A DNA stretch of 64,000 bases from Corallococcus sicarius (GTDB lineage Bacteria > Myxococcota > Myxococcia > Myxococcales > Myxococcaceae), in assembly GCF_003611735.1 (NCBI RefSeq), contig NZ_RAWG01000004.1:1-64000 (forward strand), in the 5' to 3' direction. The notes under the pieces are model-generated. The model did no database searches. It was given only the letters and a program-made list of their open reading frames with translations, and was not told the origin of the DNA. Shown here one piece after another: positions 29,001-40,115 of this stretch. Numbering within the stretch: the stretch's first letter is position 1; every line of letters starts with the position of its first letter. The position numbers and the translations under genes are program-made.

Positions 29001-32000
29001 CTTCCAACAGCTCCGACGGACGGCCCTGCGACGCCACCAGGCGCGCCGTGCCATCCAGCGCCTCGTGGTCCGTGGGCTTGAGCTCCAGGACGCGCTTCCA
29101 GGACGTCAGGGCCTCGGCCGGCTCGCCCAGGTCCACCTGCAACCGCGCGAGCGTGCGGTACAGCTCCGCGCGGGCGGCGTCGCCCGCCTTGGGCGCGACC
29201 TCCATCAGCACCGCGCACAGCTCCTCCGGGGCCTCCGCCTTGTCCACCAGCGAGACGCACAGCTCCAGCGAGCGCGGATCCTCTGGCAGCTCGCGCAGCG
29301 CACGCGTGGCGGAGAGGAACGCCATCTCCGCGTTCTCCAGCGCGGTGGCGTAGATCTCCGAGATGCGGCGCAAGAGCGCGGCCCGCTCCTGCGGCACGGC
29401 CTCCGCGGAGGCGCGCGACTCCAGCATCTCCACCTGCTTCAGGTGGTTGCCCACCGACGCGAAGACGGGCTCCAGGGCACTCGCCGCCGCGCCTCGCAGC
29501 GGGCTCTCCGAACGCGCCAGCTCCTCCAGCGCGCCCACCGCACCCGGGTGGCCTGCGCGCCGCGCCAGGACCGACTGGTACAGCTCCAGCGCGCCGCGCG
29601 GATCATCCAGGCGCGAGACCTTCAGACGGCCCAGGCGCACCCGCAGGTCGGACGCCTCTTCCTGCGCGTCGCGCGCATCCGCCATCTGGATTTCACGCTC
29701 GACGTGCTGCGCGAGCTCCGCCCAGCGCTCCATGTCCGCGAGCACGCGGCCCAGGAGCTTCAGCGCGTTGGCGTTCTCCGGACGGCGCTCCAGCACCTCG
29801 CGGTACGCCTGCGCCGCCAGCGACTTGTCCGCCAGCGTCTCCTCGGCCAGGTGCGCCAGCTCGAAGAGCAGGTTCACCTGCGAGGCAGGGGTCGGCTCCG
29901 CGGCCACCTGCCGGCGCATGACGAGCGCCAGCTCCCGGTGCGCGCCCGTGCGGCGATGCACGCGGGCGATGGCCTCCAGCACCGTCTTGTTCATCGGGTC
30001 GCGCCGGCTCACCTGCTCCAGCGCGCGCACCGCCAGGTCGTAGCGCTTCAGGCGGTTGTCGTAGATGGCCGCGAGCCGCCGCCACAGGTCGCCCGCCAGG
30101 GGCTCCGCGGGGTCGCGCTCGAGCTGATCCTCGTAGGCCGCCGCCACCTCTTCGAACGAACCCGAGTCCGCCGCGAGCCGCTCCAGTTCGTCGCGCACGC
30201 TGGCTTCCGCCGGCAGTTCGTTGAAGGCACGCAGGCGCGCGACGAAGGCGAGCGACGTCTGGCCCAGGCCCTCGCGCAGGATGGCGATCTCCTGAAGCCG
30301 CTCCAGGCGCTTCTCCGGCGGCACTCCGGGCAGGAGCACCTCCAGCACGTCCACCAGCTTCCGCGTGTCGTTGAGGCCGCGGTAGACGGGCTCCAGCAGC
30401 CGCGCCGCCTCCAGCCGGGGGCCGTCGTGCGCGAGCAGCCGCTCCAGGCCCGCCACCACCTGGCCGTCGCCGGGCGACAGCTCCAGCAGCCGGCGGTAGA
30501 CCGGCAGCGCCTCGGAGGGACCGACCTCCTTCTCCAGCAACTGCGCGCGACGCAGCAGGTACGCGCGGCGCCCCGGTTCGTCCGGCGCCAGCTCGGCGAG
30601 CTGATCCAACACGTCCGCCTGCTCCACGAAGCGGCGCGTCTTGGCGTACAGCTTGTCGAGCGCCAGCAGCCCTTCCGGCACCTTGCTCTGCGCCAGCGCG
30701 GAGCGCAGGGCCTCGATGGCCTTCGCGTCCTCGCCCGCGCTCGCGTAGGCCTCACCCGCCTTGAGCAGCAGGCCCAGGCGGGCCTCCGGGTCGGTGGCGA
30801 GCTGCGCCTGACGGGCGTAGACCTCCGACAGGCTCTTCGCGTTCTGGCCCTTCTCGTACAGCCGGGACAGCGCCTCCAGCGCCTGACGGTCCTGCGGCGC
30901 GTCCGACAGCAGGTTCTTCCAGAGGCGCGTGGCCTCCTCGGGCTGATCCAGGCTCTCGCGCAGCTCCGCCGCGCGGCGCAGCAGATCCAACGCCACCGGG
31001 TCGCCGGACGTGAGGTCCACCGCGGCGCTCTCGTAGATCTCCGCCAGCACCTCGTGGCTGCCCGTCTCGCGCGCCAGCCGCTCCAGGTCCGGCCGCACGC
31101 CCTCGCGGTCCAGCCCGTTGGCGAACGCCTTCACCGACGCCATGAACGCGAGCGACGGCTGCTGCATGTCGCGCTCGTAGATGCGGCGGATCTCCCCGGC
31201 GAGGATGATCTTCTCCACCGTGAGCGCGGACTCCATCCGCGTCTCGCGCAGCGCCACCCGGCGGGCATGGTCGCCCACCTGCTCCAGCACCTTGTCCAGC
31301 ACCTCCAGCGCCGCCCCGCTCGTGGGCACCGCCGCCTTCACCCAGGACTCCAGCGCGGCGCGCGCGCCCGGGTGCCCCGGGTCCTCGGTCAGGATGCGCT
31401 TGTAGAGCCCCAGCGCCGCGTTGGCGTCGTCCAGCTCCGTGCGCAGCAACTCCGCCAACCGGAACGAGACCTCACGCCCCTGCGGGCTCTGGCCCTCCTG
31501 GTTGCGCCGGAGCGCGAGCGTCCACGCCAGGTCCTTGGAGCGGTCGAGGTCCGTGTAGAGCCGATCCAACGCGGTGGCGGCCTCGCGCTGCGCGGGGTCG
31601 CGCTCCGCGATGGCGCGCCACGCGGCGGCGGCGCTCTCCTTGTCGGTGAGCTTCGTCTCATGCAGCAGCGCGGCCTCGCGCAGCGACACGAGCTGATCCG
31701 CCGGCTCCTGCGAGGCGGCGGCCAGCTTCTCCAGCACCTCCGCCAGCGCCGCCCACTCCTCGCCCGCGCGGTGCAAGCGCTGCAGCGCCCGCAGGCTGTC
31801 GAGGTTGCCCGGCTCCAGGACCAGCAGCGCGCGCAGGGCCTTCACCGCGCCCGGGCGGTCATCGAGCTTCTTCTCCTGCACCTCCGCCAGCTCGCGCAGC
31901 AGCGCCGCGCGCGAGGGGCCGACGTCGCCCTCTTCCGTCAGCTCGACGAGGATCTCCGCGAAGCTGTCCAGCGAGTCCGCGTCCTCCGCGGCCTGACGCG

Positions 32001-35000
32001 CGGCGGCCCGCAGGCCCGCGTCCGCCGGGGCCATGCGCATCGCCCGTGCGAGCGACGCGAACGCCAGCTCCGGCTGCCGCAGGTGCGCCAGGTGCACCTG
32101 GGCCGCGGAGCGCAGCGCCTGCACCCGGCCGGCGTCGTCGCGCGCCACTTCCGAGAGCACGTCCAGCGTCGCCACCAGCTTGCGGTGCTCCTTGGTGCGC
32201 TCGTACGCGGGGATCAGCGCCCGCGCCGCAGCCTCGCGCGACGGGCCCGAGGCCAGCATCGCCTCCAGCGCCGCGAGCGCGTCCGGATCCGACGGGCGCT
32301 GACGGAGCAGGTCGCCGTAGCTCTGCACCGCCTCCGCGCTGCCGTCCTGCGACCCCTGCAGCAGCTGCGCGCGACGCAGCTTCAGCCGCGACACGTGATC
32401 CGCGTCCCCGGCCGTCTCCGCGAGGCCGATCATCCGCGCCAGGGTGTCCCCCAGCTCGCGGTTCATGCCGGCCTTCTCATACAGCTCGGCGAGGCGCGGC
32501 AGGTGCCGGCCCTCCTCCGCGCCATGGGTGATGGCGGACTGGAGCGCTTCGGCGGCCTCCAGGGGACGGCCCAACTCGACGTTGAGCTCCACGAGGCGCA
32601 GCAACAGCTCCAGGCGCTCCGGCCCGCGCGTGGCGTGGATGCGCTTGCGCAGCAGCGTCTCCGCGTCCGCGGAGCGGCCCGCACGGCCGTACAACCGCAC
32701 GAGGCGCTGGAGCACCTGCGGCGCCTCGGGCGCGCGCGACAGCGCGGCCTCCAGCGCGGTGATGGCCTCCGCCGCCATCCCGCCCTCTTCCGCGAGCACC
32801 GACGCCTCGGAGAGCAGTTGCACGGCCAGGGTCGGATCCTCGGCCTCGGTGGCGAGCGTGCGCAGCACGCGGCCCAGCTCGGCGTGCGCGGACAGGTCGC
32901 GCGCCAGGCGCGCCGTCTCCGCGCGTCCCGCTTCGTCCCGGGGCTCCTCGCGCACCATGCGCAGCCGCGTGTCGAACGCGGCGCGGCTGTCCGCGAGCTG
33001 CTTCTCGTGGATGCTGGCCAGCACCGTCAGGAGCCGCTTGCGCGTCGCCGCATCCGTCGTGGAATCCAGCTGCTGCTGGAGCGCCGCCACCTGCCGCTGA
33101 TGATCTCCCGTGCGGCCGTAGTGGTTCGCCAGGGCCTCGGTCAGCGCGACCGTGCGCACGCCTCCGGCCGCCAGCCGCTCCAGGCCGCCCACCACCACGC
33201 CGGTGGACACGTTCTCCGCCAGCAGGCCGAGGAACAGGTCCGCCGCGTCCTCCTGACGGTTCAGCCGCTCCGCGTACAGCTTCGCCTGCCGCGCGGTCCA
33301 CTCGTTGCGCTCGAGCTGAGACTCGGCGAGCGTCGCGAGCTTCGCCGCCAGGGACGCGGCCTCCTCGAACTTCGACAGCGCCACGCACAGCGCCTGGAGG
33401 CGCTGCACCGCGCCCGCATCCTCGGGCGCGAGCTGCACCCACTGGCGCACCAGCGCTTCCAGCTCCTCCGGGGACGCGCCCGATGCCTCGCGCCGCGCGA
33501 TGTCCGTCTCCAGCCGCGTCTTCGGATCATCCGCCAGCGCCGCGGCCGCCTGCAGCGACTTCACGGCCTCGCTCGCCACCGAGTCTCCCGGCACGCGCGA
33601 GAGCACCTCGCGCCACGCGGCCTCCGCGCGCACGGGATCCGCCAGCGGGCCCTGGAGCAGCTGCGCCAGGTGCCGCCACAGCGCCACCGCCACCGCCGGA
33701 GGCGCCGCCGCCTGCGCCGCTCGCAGCAGGGCATGGGCCAGCGCCGGCTGCGCGTTGGCCTTCTCCGCGTGCTCCACCACCGTGTTGAGCAGGAGCGGAC
33801 GTCCCGGCTCCAGCTCCAGCGCGCGCGCCAGGACCTCGAAGGCGCCGCGCTCGTTCTCCTGCTCCTCGAACATCAGCGCCAGCGCCTCGCAGAACGCCAC
33901 GCGCTCGGCGCGCGGACGCGGGGCGAGCATCGCCAGCTCCAGCAGCGGCAGCACTTCCTCCAGCTTCTCGTCCTCCGCCAGCAGGCGCGCCAGCTGGAAG
34001 GCCGCGAGCGCGTTGGTGGGCTCCAGCTTCAGCGCCGCCTCCAGGTGCTCGCGCGCTGCCTCCGGATCCTTCAACTGCTGCATGCACAGGTCCGCCAGCC
34101 GCAGGCGCAGGCTCGCCTGCTGCGCGCGGTCCTTCACCGTGCCCAGGTAGCGCTCCAGCGTGGCCACCGCTTCCAGGTAGCGCTCCTGGCCCAGCATCAA
34201 CTCCGCCGCGAGGCTCGCCGCGTCCGCGCGCGAGGCATCCGCCGCCACGGCCTTCTCGAAGGCGGCCAGCGCCCCGGCCGCGTCGTTCATCCGCCCCAGC
34301 TTGAGCGTGCCCACGCGCAGCCACAGGTCCACCTGCGCCGTGCGGTCGCGCGCCTCGGCCGCCATCGTCTCCAACTGCACGATGGCCGGCGCGTGGTCAC
34401 CCGCGCGCTCCGCCATCCGCTCGATGAGCGTGAGCGCTTCAGGCATGCCCGGCCACAGCAGGAAGCAGCGATCCAACGCCTCCTTCACCTTGCCGGCCGA
34501 CGTCGGGTCGTACCAGGCGAACAGCTTCGCCACGAGCAGCGACAGGCGGGCAGCGCTCTTCCGGTCGCGCTCCTCCAGCGACATGCTGCGCAGCATCCGC
34601 ACCTTGTCGCGCCACACCTGCTCGAAGCGCTGCATCGCGCGGGTGGCCTTCTCCGCGCGCGCGTTCTGCGGATCCAGCTCCCGCGCCACGTCCAGCACCT
34701 GCTGCGCCAGCACGTGCTCGGTGGGGTCGTCCACCAGACGCTCCGCGAGCGCGGCGTACTCCTCCGCCATGCCCGCGTCGCCCAGCGCCGCGCGCTCCCG
34801 CTGCAGCGCCTCGAAGGCCGGCTGGAAGCGCTCCTCGCTCAACAGCAACTGCCGCACGCGCCGGAACGTCGCGCGGTCCGGCTTCACCCTCGCCGCGCGC
34901 TGCAGGCACAGCACCGCGCGGTCGCGGCGGAAGAGCTTCTGCTCGTAGAGGTCCGCGGCCTTCAGGTAGTGGCCCGCGCTCTCCTCGCCCTGGGTGGCGG

Positions 35001-35346
35001 CGCCCAGCCGCTCCAGCACGTCCACCAGCGCCGCCGAGTCCTGACGGATCTCATGCAGCCGCTTGAGCCCGCGCAGCGCGGGCATCGGATCCTTCGCCAC
35101 CAGCAGCGCGCGCTTGAGCAGATCCTCCGCGCGAGGCGCGTTGCGCTGCCGCTCGTGCGCGAGCTCCGCCGCGCGGCACAACAGCCGCGCCGCCTCTTCC
35201 GTGGGGACATCCCGCGAGCGTCCCTCGTAGAGGCGGATCAGCTCCTCGACCCGGCCTGTTTTCTCCAGGGCCGCTTCGGTCTCGACGAAGGTGCGGTCAT
35301 CGGTCACACGCAGCGTGGGACGCGCAGGGGTGGAAGGCAGTTCCAT
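23071..35346 (-). CDS. gltI: Giant TPR A-motility protein GltI (AgmK)
   Basis: About 4,091 residues from ATG 35346. An in-frame extension to 35433 is Pro-rich and unsupported. It consists almost entirely of tetratricopeptide-like helical hairpins, seen as recurring LGRLYERxG-, ALELEP- and EEVAxxYE-type segments roughly every 34-38 residues from ~25 to ~3,550. A non-repeat C-terminal part (~3,600-4,091) follows. There is no signal peptide or membrane helix, so it is cytoplasmic. Position (between the GltH-side genes and gltJ) and size match AgmK/GltI of M. xanthus, a protein of about 3,800 residues needed for gliding. It is expected to scaffold the inner face of the Glt machine. The frame is intact over 12.3 kb with no frameshift. 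Confidence 0.9.
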   Translation of the reverse strand: MELPSTPARPTLRVTDDRTFVETEAALEKTGRVEELIRLYEGRSRDVPTEEAARLLCRAAELAHERQRNAPRAEDLLKRALLVAKDPMPALRGLKRLHEIRQDSAALVDVLERLGAATQGEESAGHYLKAADLYEQKLFRRDRAVLCLQRAARVKPDRATFRRVRQLLLSEERFQPAFEALQRERAALGDAGMAEEYAALAERLVDDPTEHVLAQQVLDVARELDPQNARAEKATRAMQRFEQVWRDKVRMLRSMSLEERDRKSAARLSLLVAKLFAWYDPTSAGKVKEALDRCFLLWPGMPEALTLIERMAERAGDHAPAIVQLETMAAEARDRTAQVDLWLRVGTLKLGRMNDAAGALAAFEKAVAADASRADAASLAAELMLGQERYLEAVATLERYLGTVKDRAQQASLRLRLADLCMQQLKDPEAAREHLEAALKLEPTNALAAFQLARLLAEDEKLEEVLPLLELAMLAPRPRAERVAFCEALALMFEEQENERGAFEVLARALELEPGRPLLLNTVVEHAEKANAQPALAHALLRAAQAAAPPAVAVALWRHLAQLLQGPLADPVRAEAAWREVLSRVPGDSVASEAVKSLQAAAALADDPKTRLETDIARREASGASPEELEALVRQWVQLAPEDAGAVQRLQALCVALSKFEEAASLAAKLATLAESQLERNEWTARQAKLYAERLNRQEDAADLFLGLLAENVSTGVVVGGLERLAAGGVRTVALTEALANHYGRTGDHQRQVAALQQQLDSTTDAATRKRLLTVLASIHEKQLADSRAAFDTRLRMVREEPRDEAGRAETARLARDLSAHAELGRVLRTLATEAEDPTLAVQLLSEASVLAEEGGMAAEAITALEAALSRAPEAPQVLQRLVRLYGRAGRSADAETLLRKRIHATRGPERLELLLRLVELNVELGRPLEAAEALQSAITHGAEEGRHLPRLAELYEKAGMNRELGDTLARMIGLAETAGDADHVSRLKLRRAQLLQGSQDGSAEAVQSYGDLLRQRPSDPDALAALEAMLASGPSREAAARALIPAYERTKEHRKLVATLDVLSEVARDDAGRVQALRSAAQVHLAHLRQPELAFASLARAMRMAPADAGLRAAARQAAEDADSLDSFAEILVELTEEGDVGPSRAALLRELAEVQEKKLDDRPGAVKALRALLVLEPGNLDSLRALQRLHRAGEEWAALAEVLEKLAAASQEPADQLVSLREAALLHETKLTDKESAAAAWRAIAERDPAQREAATALDRLYTDLDRSKDLAWTLALRRNQEGQSPQGREVSFRLAELLRTELDDANAALGLYKRILTEDPGHPGARAALESWVKAAVPTSGAALEVLDKVLEQVGDHARRVALRETRMESALTVEKIILAGEIRRIYERDMQQPSLAFMASVKAFANGLDREGVRPDLERLARETGSHEVLAEIYESAAVDLTSGDPVALDLLRRAAELRESLDQPEEATRLWKNLLSDAPQDRQALEALSRLYEKGQNAKSLSEVYARQAQLATDPEARLGLLLKAGEAYASAGEDAKAIEALRSALAQSKVPEGLLALDKLYAKTRRFVEQADVLDQLAELAPDEPGRRAYLLRRAQLLEKEVGPSEALPVYRRLLELSPGDGQVVAGLERLLAHDGPRLEAARLLEPVYRGLNDTRKLVDVLEVLLPGVPPEKRLERLQEIAILREGLGQTSLAFVARLRAFNELPAEASVRDELERLAADSGSFEEVAAAYEDQLERDPAEPLAGDLWRRLAAIYDNRLKRYDLAVRALEQVSRRDPMNKTVLEAIARVHRRTGAHRELALVMRRQVAAEPTPASQVNLLFELAHLAEETLADKSLAAQAYREVLERRPENANALKLLGRVLADMERWAELAQHVEREIQMADARDAQEEASDLRVRLGRLKVSRLDDPRGALELYQSVLARRAGHPGAVGALEELARSESPLRGAAASALEPVFASVGNHLKQVEMLESRASAEAVPQERAALLRRISEIYATALENAEMAFLSATRALRELPEDPRSLELCVSLVDKAEAPEELCAVLMEVAPKAGDAARAELYRTLARLQVDLGEPAEALTSWKRVLELKPTDHEALDGTARLVASQGRPSELLEVLRRQLALSEEPARRATVLFQIGALQEEQLKDTLGALATFRRLLELKPDDAAALARMEALCQKQERWPELADVLARRIALMPTEEGLELKFRLATVRESKLLDKVGALALYSEVLAVQPNHPGAVARMEALVAREPQNLLAVETLLRAFRASGDVQRLAQLIETRVGVSPDSVERKQLLGELATLRETQGEGELAFLALYRGFKEDPNDAEVRRRLENATDVAGSYDELVVLYEEALPRIAEAADAAQVCLKLGQLLETRLRDPDRAVSYFERARTLHASVQERSLVALDRLYLHLEAWPELAGILEALATGATTTADKLGFLFRLGQLYQERLDSPDRAASAYEAILALEPGHLASARLLEGIYEGAGASEKLYAILKLQADKVVGSERDRVLGKMAQVSAEGLSDLGRSIDLYRELLAKNPRNEQVFSALESLYERADRPQDLRELLEGRLALTLDPREVVRLNERLGRVVYRLLKQPDAAVPYFKAALDRDARHRGVLDTLRELYDETGQREELVGVLRRLVPLQENSEGVKALRLRLAEVLAGMGRREESLDAARRALEVEPHIVSDLERVYALSVSLRAWNDAVRALELKVQVHLQTEERDPAIAAYFTVAELWEGQGGKPELSAGALEKVLELDPANRTAYERVCALYRTHNDWRAYATVMDRYMPNLVTDEEKLAALREIARVQEERLGQKDVAFLALCRALQLDATEDGLREEVERLADETGSHEELAAVYEEVADELPRGPLAERLYATLARIHDTRLDDPQAAEAAFRKILEFDPTNATALDGLAAVFQRRGRDREYVVALEQKLEAAGSIEARKGILKEIARVWDETLEDPTEAASALLRALELEPDLETLGVLTQLYRRGGAHRDVAMTLLRARDLAASAEERARIQVEVATVYERDLKDDESAVSAFRMALEFDPVNREALESLERLHIRLDQPADLLAIYERMLELSQDYREKVRVLFRSATIWEDTYQNPANADACVEGVLSIDPQNVPAIKSLIRLRRAQARWEDLIAAYERQLALATSPQEQAELYVEIGNVQYQQLKVVDRAVNSYHAALATDPESRQALHALGNLYERSGNWPFALEMLQKEAQVVGTDPVAVELWHRLGKINEDMLSDMASARTAYQQALAIDPGHLPTIRALKGIQEQEKDWGGYEQTLLQEAQQTEDPAAKGRALLDVARYHAETREDRETATHYWEEALKHVPDSLEAARPLADVYIAREDWAAAERMLDIVTRKMAEKAMAEKDAAIAQDLCRQLYRLGYVTEKLGRRDKALSSYEKAYGLDATYLPALEGYGNLLVQAKRYEDALKVFQTILIHHREELTDLEVVEVYWQLGDVHAALGQADRAQNHFEKALAIDPQHEPTLRALVTLMDKAGRYEKSAELRQELVNSLEGEAKVKVYLELGRIARDELHDPYMAIDAFSGALKTQPEAPEVMDALYRLLRETRQGQKAADVLGRMLALPALTSEPHKAKRVWFALGEIRRDELKDVEGATQAFNAALDLDHRFVEAFSALEALLGGARQWKVLEENYTRMLSRLPKTPDTHPARMTLWRALGDLYLQVLKHPEGAVAAYGVAAKGMPEDPVIQEMFAEVAGQMPGREEEAIVALRRALPNTENPRKVVGHLVRLSAVRKDYDAAWLAAQAVSGLLGEAGEDEQEILTKLGPYAKKKELAQRPLTDRLWQTALFHPKVRGPLSELLGLLFEKAGHLYAVPFPQYQLVPKRHRIDVATAQEYHVNHYRYVARLFGMEAVELYSPFLVATRERLAKRSNEPAPEPLVNVDLLQTHPACVRVGGKYFAEQGQKEVYYLLGRTLALARPELAFSQRVAPERLEAVVQAALSLVVGNVRFTVDPRLVDAERQLLQKSLSEPDRAALAKVARAYLPTATPQDVRTWLEGAELTASRAGLFAAGELEPVRRMVQGETGSSFRVASRTKLRELLVFATSEDLHELRVAVGTHVEVQARK

Positions 35347-35453
35347 GATGCTCGGGGGCCAGGGGGGTGAATGAAACGAGGGCGCCAGCGGCCGGAGTGT
35401 ACCGGCCGCGGGCGCCCCCGGGCAATCGCGCAAAACCCGTCAACCGATGGGAT

Positions 35454-37373
35454 TTATTGGCTTTCTTGCTCGCCAGCCGAGGAAGCATTTTCCGCCGACG
35501 TCGCCGCGCCATCCGCGCCGTCCGCATCTTCACCGGCTTCCGACTTGTCGCCCGCAGCGCCCGGGGGAGGCGTCGCCGGAGCCTCGGGGAGGGCCTTCGC
35601 CCGCTCCAGGCCCGCGCTGTCGTTGAGCTGCGTGTACAGCGCGATGGCCTTCTCGCGCTGCTGCAGCTCTTCGGCGAACTGCGCGGCGCGGGGCAGGTCC
35701 CCGAGCTTCTCGTACAGAGGCAGGGCCTTGTCCTTGCGGCCCGCCTGCGTCCACGTCTCCGCGGCGGCGGCCGTGTCGCCCAGGAGCTCCAGCCACCGGG
35801 CACGGCCGGCGGGCTTCTGCTCCTGTTCGGCGCGGGCCAGCTCGCGCTGCGCGAGCTCCTTGGCCTCGTCCTCGAGGGTGAGCCGCTGCATGAAGTGGAA
35901 CGCCTTGGGCGGAGGCAGGGGGCTCAACACCTCCACCGCTTCACGCCGCTGGCCCACGGCCACCAGCAGGGTCGCCGCGCCCAGCCGGTCGCCACGCTCC
36001 ACCAGGCCCTTCACCTCCAGGCCCCGGATGCGGTTGGCGCTCGGCAGGTCCCGGGCGCGCTCGTACGCCTTGCGCGCCAGGGTCAGCTTGTTCGCGCGCT
36101 CGTAAGCGAGCGCCGCCTGGTCGAACTGACGCGCGCGCTCGTAGAGGCGGGCGACGTTCTCGAAGTCGGCCTTGGCGACGTAGTGCTCCATGAGGAGCTC
36201 GTACGCGCCCGCCTTCTCCAGCGTGGGGCCAATCTGATCCGGCGGCAGCGTGCCGACGAGGCGACGGGCCGCGTCGTTGTCCTGCCCGGCCAGCGCCGTG
36301 CGCAGCGCGCTCTTCAGGTCTCCGCCCGCCTCGAACAGGCGGGTGGCGTCCGCGAAGCCGTTGTTGCGCTCGTGCAGCCGCGCGGCATCGCGCGTGCGAC
36401 CCAGGGTCTCCAGCTGCGCCGCCTGCTCCTTCCAGTCGCCCGTCAGCTCCGGCATCGGCGCGCGCTCGGGGCGCTCACCGCGGGGCGGACGCTCGGCGCG
36501 CTCCGGACGCTCGGCCCGGGGCGGACGCTCGCGCCGCTCACCGGCGGCGCCGCGCTCCGGACGGTCTCCGCGCGGAGGACGGTCGGACCGCTCCCGGCGC
36601 TCACCAGGGCCGCCGCGATCCGGACGCTCGGACCGCTCGCGCGGCGCCTCGCTCCGGGCAGGCGCCTCGGGCTCCGGGGTCGGCTCGCGACCGCTGAGGG
36701 TGAAGGCCGCCTGGGAACGCTCGCGATCCCCCGCGGCGCGCCAGACGCGGCCCACCAGGGTCATCACGTCCAGCCAGGCCGCGTGCTTCGCCTTCGCGGG
36801 ATCCTCGGCCGGAGCCGCGGGAGCCGCCTCGGCGGGCGTGGCACCCTCCGTCGGCGCGGCAGCCTCGCCTTCCGCGGCCGGAGCCTCGGAGGGCGCAGCG
36901 GACTCGGCACCTTCCGTCGACGCCGCTGCTTCCGGAGCCACGGCGCCCGCTTCCGGCAGGGCCGGCTTGGGCTGACGCTGCACGCGCAAGAGCGTGGTGA
37001 TGAGCCGCCCGCGCGTGTTGAGGTCCAGGTCGTCCAGCGACTTGAGGTTCATGGGCCGCAGCGAGCGGACAATGGCCTCCAGCGGACCCTTCTCCGCCGC
37101 GAAATCGTTCTTGGAGAGCGCCTTCTCCAGGACGCTCAGCTCGGCGATGACGCGCTGGCCCGGACCCACCGGACCGGCATCCCGGTCGCGGCCTCGGCCT
37201 TCGCCCCGCCCGCGCCCTTCACCGCCACCACGGCCGCCGCCTGGACCCCCTGGACCGCCACCACGACCGCCGAATCCACCCGGCCCGTCACGGCGAGGCC
37301 CCTGACCCGGCGCGCCCCCACCCGGACCGCGTCCACCCGGACGCGATCCACCGCTTCCATTCTCCTGAGCCAC
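35454..37373 (-). CDS. Disordered Arg/Gly-rich TPR-like protein in the glt cluster
   Basis: 639 residues from GTG 37373, which has GGGAGA at the right distance. Residues ~1-75 are almost only Gly, Arg and Pro, with many RGG and RGxGR units. Residues ~75-150 are helical. An Ala/Glu/Pro-rich stretch follows, then a second basic segment of ERPERxERPPRGE units (~235-305). The C-terminal ~330 residues form TPR-like helical repeats (LGRTRDAARLHERNN, FENVARLYERARQFDQA). There is no signal peptide, so it is cytoplasmic. It starts 12 nt after the gltH stop and precedes gltI. In M. xanthus small agn genes occupy this interval. I am sure of the architecture but not of a gene name or role. Confidence 0.75.
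   Translation of the reverse strand: MAQENGSGGSRPGGRGPGGGAPGQGPRRDGPGGFGGRGGGPGGPGGGRGGGEGRGRGEGRGRDRDAGPVGPGQRVIAELSVLEKALSKNDFAAEKGPLEAIVRSLRPMNLKSLDDLDLNTRGRLITTLLRVQRQPKPALPEAGAVAPEAAASTEGAESAAPSEAPAAEGEAAAPTEGATPAEAAPAAPAEDPAKAKHAAWLDVMTLVGRVWRAAGDRERSQAAFTLSGREPTPEPEAPARSEAPRERSERPDRGGPGERRERSDRPPRGDRPERGAAGERRERPPRAERPERAERPPRGERPERAPMPELTGDWKEQAAQLETLGRTRDAARLHERNNGFADATRLFEAGGDLKSALRTALAGQDNDAARRLVGTLPPDQIGPTLEKAGAYELLMEHYVAKADFENVARLYERARQFDQAALAYERANKLTLARKAYERARDLPSANRIRGLEVKGLVERGDRLGAATLLVAVGQRREAVEVLSPLPPPKAFHFMQRLTLEDEAKELAQRELARAEQEQKPAGRARWLELLGDTAAAAETWTQAGRKDKALPLYEKLGDLPRAAQFAEELQQREKAIALYTQLNDSAGLERAKALPEAPATPPPGAAGDKSEAGEDADGADGAATSAENASSAGEQESQ
36460..36660. repeat. 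Tandem-like coding repeat for ERPxR units
   Basis: Imperfect 9-15 bp repeats built on cgctccggacgctc encode the basic ERPERxERPPRGE segment of the disordered glt-cluster protein. A second Gly/Arg-coding repeat covers ~37150-37358 at the 5' end of the same gene. Confidence 0.65.
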
Positions 37374-37385
37374 GTGAATCTCCCG

Positions 37386-38027
37386 CTAGAACGCGTAGCG
37401 AATGTTGGGCGCGACCGCGAACCCGAAGGCGCCCTTGGAGGCGAGGTAGTTCCCCGTGACCTCCAGCCCCACCGAGAAGTGGCGCAGCCGCGTGTAGTAC
37501 TCCACTCCGGGCCCGGCAAACACAAGAATGTCGGAATCCGGGAGGAGCTTCTTGGGAGAGAACATCGCGTAGCCCACGCCGGCACGGGCGTAGATCCACG
37601 TGCGCTTGACCTCCTGGCTGTCCGCGAAGCCCACCAGGCGGGCGCGCAGCACCGCCCCCGGCGTCATCATGGAGAAGTCGCCGGAGGCCGCGCCCTGCGA
37701 GTCACCGACGTAGTCAGAGCCCGCGCGGTTCACCGAGCCCATGAAGAAGACGCCCAGCGACAGGCGCTCTCCCAGGTCGATGCCCAGCTCCACCTGGGCG
37801 AACTGGCCGGACGAGAAGGGCCGGGGGCCCGACGACGCGGGAGGGTTGGCGATCCACGAGGGGCCGCCGTACACCGCGAAGTACACACCGCGCTCGACCT
37901 CGTCGAAGGTCACCGCGGGACGGTCCTGCATCGCGGTGGACCCGGCACTGGGAGTCTCCTGCGCACCCGAAACCCCGGGAAGGAGGAACGTGGCGCACAG
38001 GACGAGAGGAGCAAGGACTTTCTGCAT
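37386..38027 (-). CDS. gltH: A-motility outer-membrane beta-barrel GltH (AgnA)
   Basis: 213 residues. A signal peptide (VLAPLVLCATFLLPGVSGA) is followed by ~190 residues of alternating beta-strands (VYFAVYGGPSW, QVELGIDLGERLSLGVFF, GAVLRARLVGF, RTWIYARAGVGYAMF) and a C-terminal aromatic residue (IRYAF). This is typical of a small outer-membrane barrel. Position between gltG and the gltI side matches gltH/agnA of the M. xanthus G1 cluster. Its likely role is the outer-membrane part through which the Glt machine contacts the substrate, together with GltA and GltB encoded elsewhere. The ribosome-binding site is weak. Confidence 0.82.
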   Translation of the reverse strand: MQKVLAPLVLCATFLLPGVSGAQETPSAGSTAMQDRPAVTFDEVERGVYFAVYGGPSWIANPPASSGPRPFSSGQFAQVELGIDLGERLSLGVFFMGSVNRAGSDYVGDSQGAASGDFSMMTPGAVLRARLVGFADSQEVKRTWIYARAGVGYAMFSPKKLLPDSDILVFAGPGVEYYTRLRHFSVGLEVTGNYLASKGAFGFAVAPNIRYAF

Positions 38028-38083
38028 GGAAGGCAGCCTGGGGGGGCAGGACTCCCGCGGGGACGGGAGGAGGAAGTGAAGAA

Positions 38084-38113
38084 GCGGGCAGCCCTGTCGC
38101 CAGGGCCGCCCGC
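38084..38113 (-). promoter_or_regulatory. Intercistronic hairpin between gltG and gltH
   Basis: GCGGGC-A-GCCCTG pairs with CAGGGC-C-GCCCGC around a 4-nt loop, with one A/C mismatch. It sits in the 120-bp gap after the gltG stop. No T-run follows, so an attenuator or mRNA-processing/stability element is more likely than a full terminator. Confidence 0.4.
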
Positions 38114-38147
38114 GCGGAATACGGATGCGGCGCGTTGCAAGTCTACG

Positions 38148-40115
38148 CTAGTCGCCGGCCTGCTTGAAGATGAACGGGTAGGTGACGATCACCGAGCCGC
38201 CACCCTTGGGCTCCGGGAACTTCCAGGTGCGCACGCGGCCCGCGACGCAGGTCTCCAGGTCCGAGTTGCCCGCCGTGGACTGCGCGACGTTGGACGTGGC
38301 CACCGAGCCGGTGGCGCTGATGATGAACTTCACGGACACCTTGCCGCCCAGCTTGGGGAAGCGGTTGAGCAGGCTCTCGTAGCAGTAGCGGATCTGCCCG
38401 CGGTTGCGCTGGATGACCTGACGGATGAGCTCCTTGTCCAGCGAGCCCATGACCTCCGGGTCCGAGGACGTGATGCCCACGTCCACGCTCTGCTTGCCGC
38501 CGAGCGTGCCCACGCCGGTGCCGTAGCTGCCGCTGCCGCCGCCACGGCCCTTGGTGCCGATGCCGCCGATGCCGATGCTGTCACCGGTGCCGCCGCCACC
38601 GCCGCCGCTGCCGCGCAGACCCAGGCCGCCGAAGCCGCCCGCGTCGCCCGCCTTGGCGCCGAACATGTTGCCCATGGCGCTCTTGAGCTCACCGCCGAGG
38701 CCGGACTTGCCGAAGATGGTGGAGATGCCGCCCTTGCCGCCGCCGAAGATCTTCGCGGTGAGGGCGCGCGCCTCGTCCTTCTTGTTCGGGTCGCCCTTGG
38801 GCGCGGTGCGGTTGTTGGCCTTGGGCGCGTCCTTCTTGCCCATCTGGCCTTCATCGCCGCGCGACTTCTGGGCCATCTCGCCCGACTTCTTCTCCTTCTG
38901 CTGGTTCAGCTTCTCCAGGAACTTGTTCTTCTGGGTCTCCGGAGGCTTGATGATCAGCTTCGCGATGCGCGCGTCATTGCCCGCGAGCTCATCCGCGTAC
39001 TCGTCCCCTTCCCCGCTGCTGTTCATCGAGTGGATGACGAACGCGGTGGCGATGAAGAACATCACCAGGAAGATGTTGAGCGCCGTGTAGTCGAGGTTCT
39101 CCCCGATCGGCACGACGACGCGCTTGGGCACCGGCTGGAACTGCGCCTCCAGCGTGACGCCGCCCAGGTCCACCCAGAAGAAGTCGTCCGCCTCCAGCGT
39201 GACGGCGTAGGACTCGCCCTCGTTGGACGCCTTGCCCGACTCGATGACGGCTTCCAGGTCCAGCGTCTGGCCCTTGCGGGTGAGCTCGCCCTTCATCTTG
39301 CGCGCGAAGCGCACGGAGAAGGCCTGGCCGTCGGTGCGCAGCACCTCGAAGGACGGGCCGCCCAGCTTGGCGTCACCCATCACGAAGTCCACGCCCTTGG
39401 CGGAGCCGACCGTGAAGCCCTTCTTCTGGCCCGGAGGCACGAAGAACTCGCCCACGCGCTGATCACCCCAGAGCAGGCGCAGCGACACACCCTGCGGCCC
39501 GTTGGACTTGGTGCGGCGCACGGTGCGGACGCGCGGCGCCTCCTCCTCGTCCTCGGAAGGAGCCTCCGGCGCCTGCGCGGCGGCGGGCACCACGGCGTGC
39601 TTCTGCGTGGGCGCGACCGACGCATCCATCGCGGCGGGGGCCGTGGGGCGCGGCGCGGCGACGGGCGCCGTCACAGGGGCCGCGACGGCGGGAGCGGCCA
39701 CGGCCTGCGCGATGGCGGCGGCGGAAGCGCCGGCCACGTGGGCCACGGTGGTGTTCTTGTCGGTGGGCGCGTCCGCCTGGGCGACGGCGGCGGCCAGGTT
39801 CACCGCGGCGACCGCGGCCGGGTTCTCCAGGCGGATGGTGGTGCCGCCCACGCGGACCTCGTCACCGAAGGAGACCTGCCCCTTGTTGACGCGCTTGCCG
39901 TTGACGTAGGTGCCTTCGACGCTGCCCATGTCGATGATGGACATGGAGCCGTCGCCCGCGACCTCGATGACGGAGTGGATGCGGCTGACCTTGTCGTCCT
40001 CCAGGCACAGGTGCGCGGAAGAGAGACGACCAATCTTGATGATGTCGCGCTCGTAGTCCTTGGAGGCGACCAGCGTGTCGCCCTTGAAGACCTTGAGTGT
40101 CAGAGGTACGGCCAT
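38148..40115 (-). CDS. gltG: A-motility FHA/TonB-like protein GltG (PglI)
   Basis: 655 residues. The N-terminal FHA domain (~5-100) has the phosphothreonine-pocket motifs GRLSSAHLCL, SRIHSVI and GTYVNGKRV. An Ala-rich linker, a second globular region, and one membrane helix (NIFLVMFFIATAFVIHS) near 338-355 follow. The periplasmic part is Gly-rich (~470-560) and ends in an AgmX/PglI TonB-like domain with conserved GQIRYCYE and RTWKFPEP. This domain order identifies GltG/PglI. FHA implies control by Ser/Thr phosphorylation on the cytoplasmic side. The TonB-like end suggests force transfer to outer-membrane parts. It is encoded after gltF, 79 bp away. Confidence 0.9.
   Translation of the reverse strand: MAVPLTLKVFKGDTLVASKDYERDIIKIGRLSSAHLCLEDDKVSRIHSVIEVAGDGSMSIIDMGSVEGTYVNGKRVNKGQVSFGDEVRVGGTTIRLENPAAVAAVNLAAAVAQADAPTDKNTTVAHVAGASAAAIAQAVAAPAVAAPVTAPVAAPRPTAPAAMDASVAPTQKHAVVPAAAQAPEAPSEDEEEAPRVRTVRRTKSNGPQGVSLRLLWGDQRVGEFFVPPGQKKGFTVGSAKGVDFVMGDAKLGGPSFEVLRTDGQAFSVRFARKMKGELTRKGQTLDLEAVIESGKASNEGESYAVTLEADDFFWVDLGGVTLEAQFQPVPKRVVVPIGENLDYTALNIFLVMFFIATAFVIHSMNSSGEGDEYADELAGNDARIAKLIIKPPETQKNKFLEKLNQQKEKKSGEMAQKSRGDEGQMGKKDAPKANNRTAPKGDPNKKDEARALTAKIFGGGKGGISTIFGKSGLGGELKSAMGNMFGAKAGDAGGFGGLGLRGSGGGGGGTGDSIGIGGIGTKGRGGGSGSYGTGVGTLGGKQSVDVGITSSDPEVMGSLDKELIRQVIQRNRGQIRYCYESLLNRFPKLGGKVSVKFIISATGSVATSNVAQSTAGNSDLETCVAGRVRTWKFPEPKGGGSVIVTYPFIFKQAGD

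Noticed and set aside
23608..35370. 11.8-kb open antisense frame opposite gltI
   Set aside because: It is the mirror of a GC-rich TPR gene. Its translation is dominated by Arg, Gln, Leu, Val and His with no domain, and it ends where gltI begins. High GC3 in the sense frame removes stops on the other strand.
36460..37358. CRISPR array or non-coding tandem repeat
   Set aside because: The repeats are imperfect, in frame and encode Arg/Gly/Pro/Glu-rich segments of one protein. There are no unique spacers.
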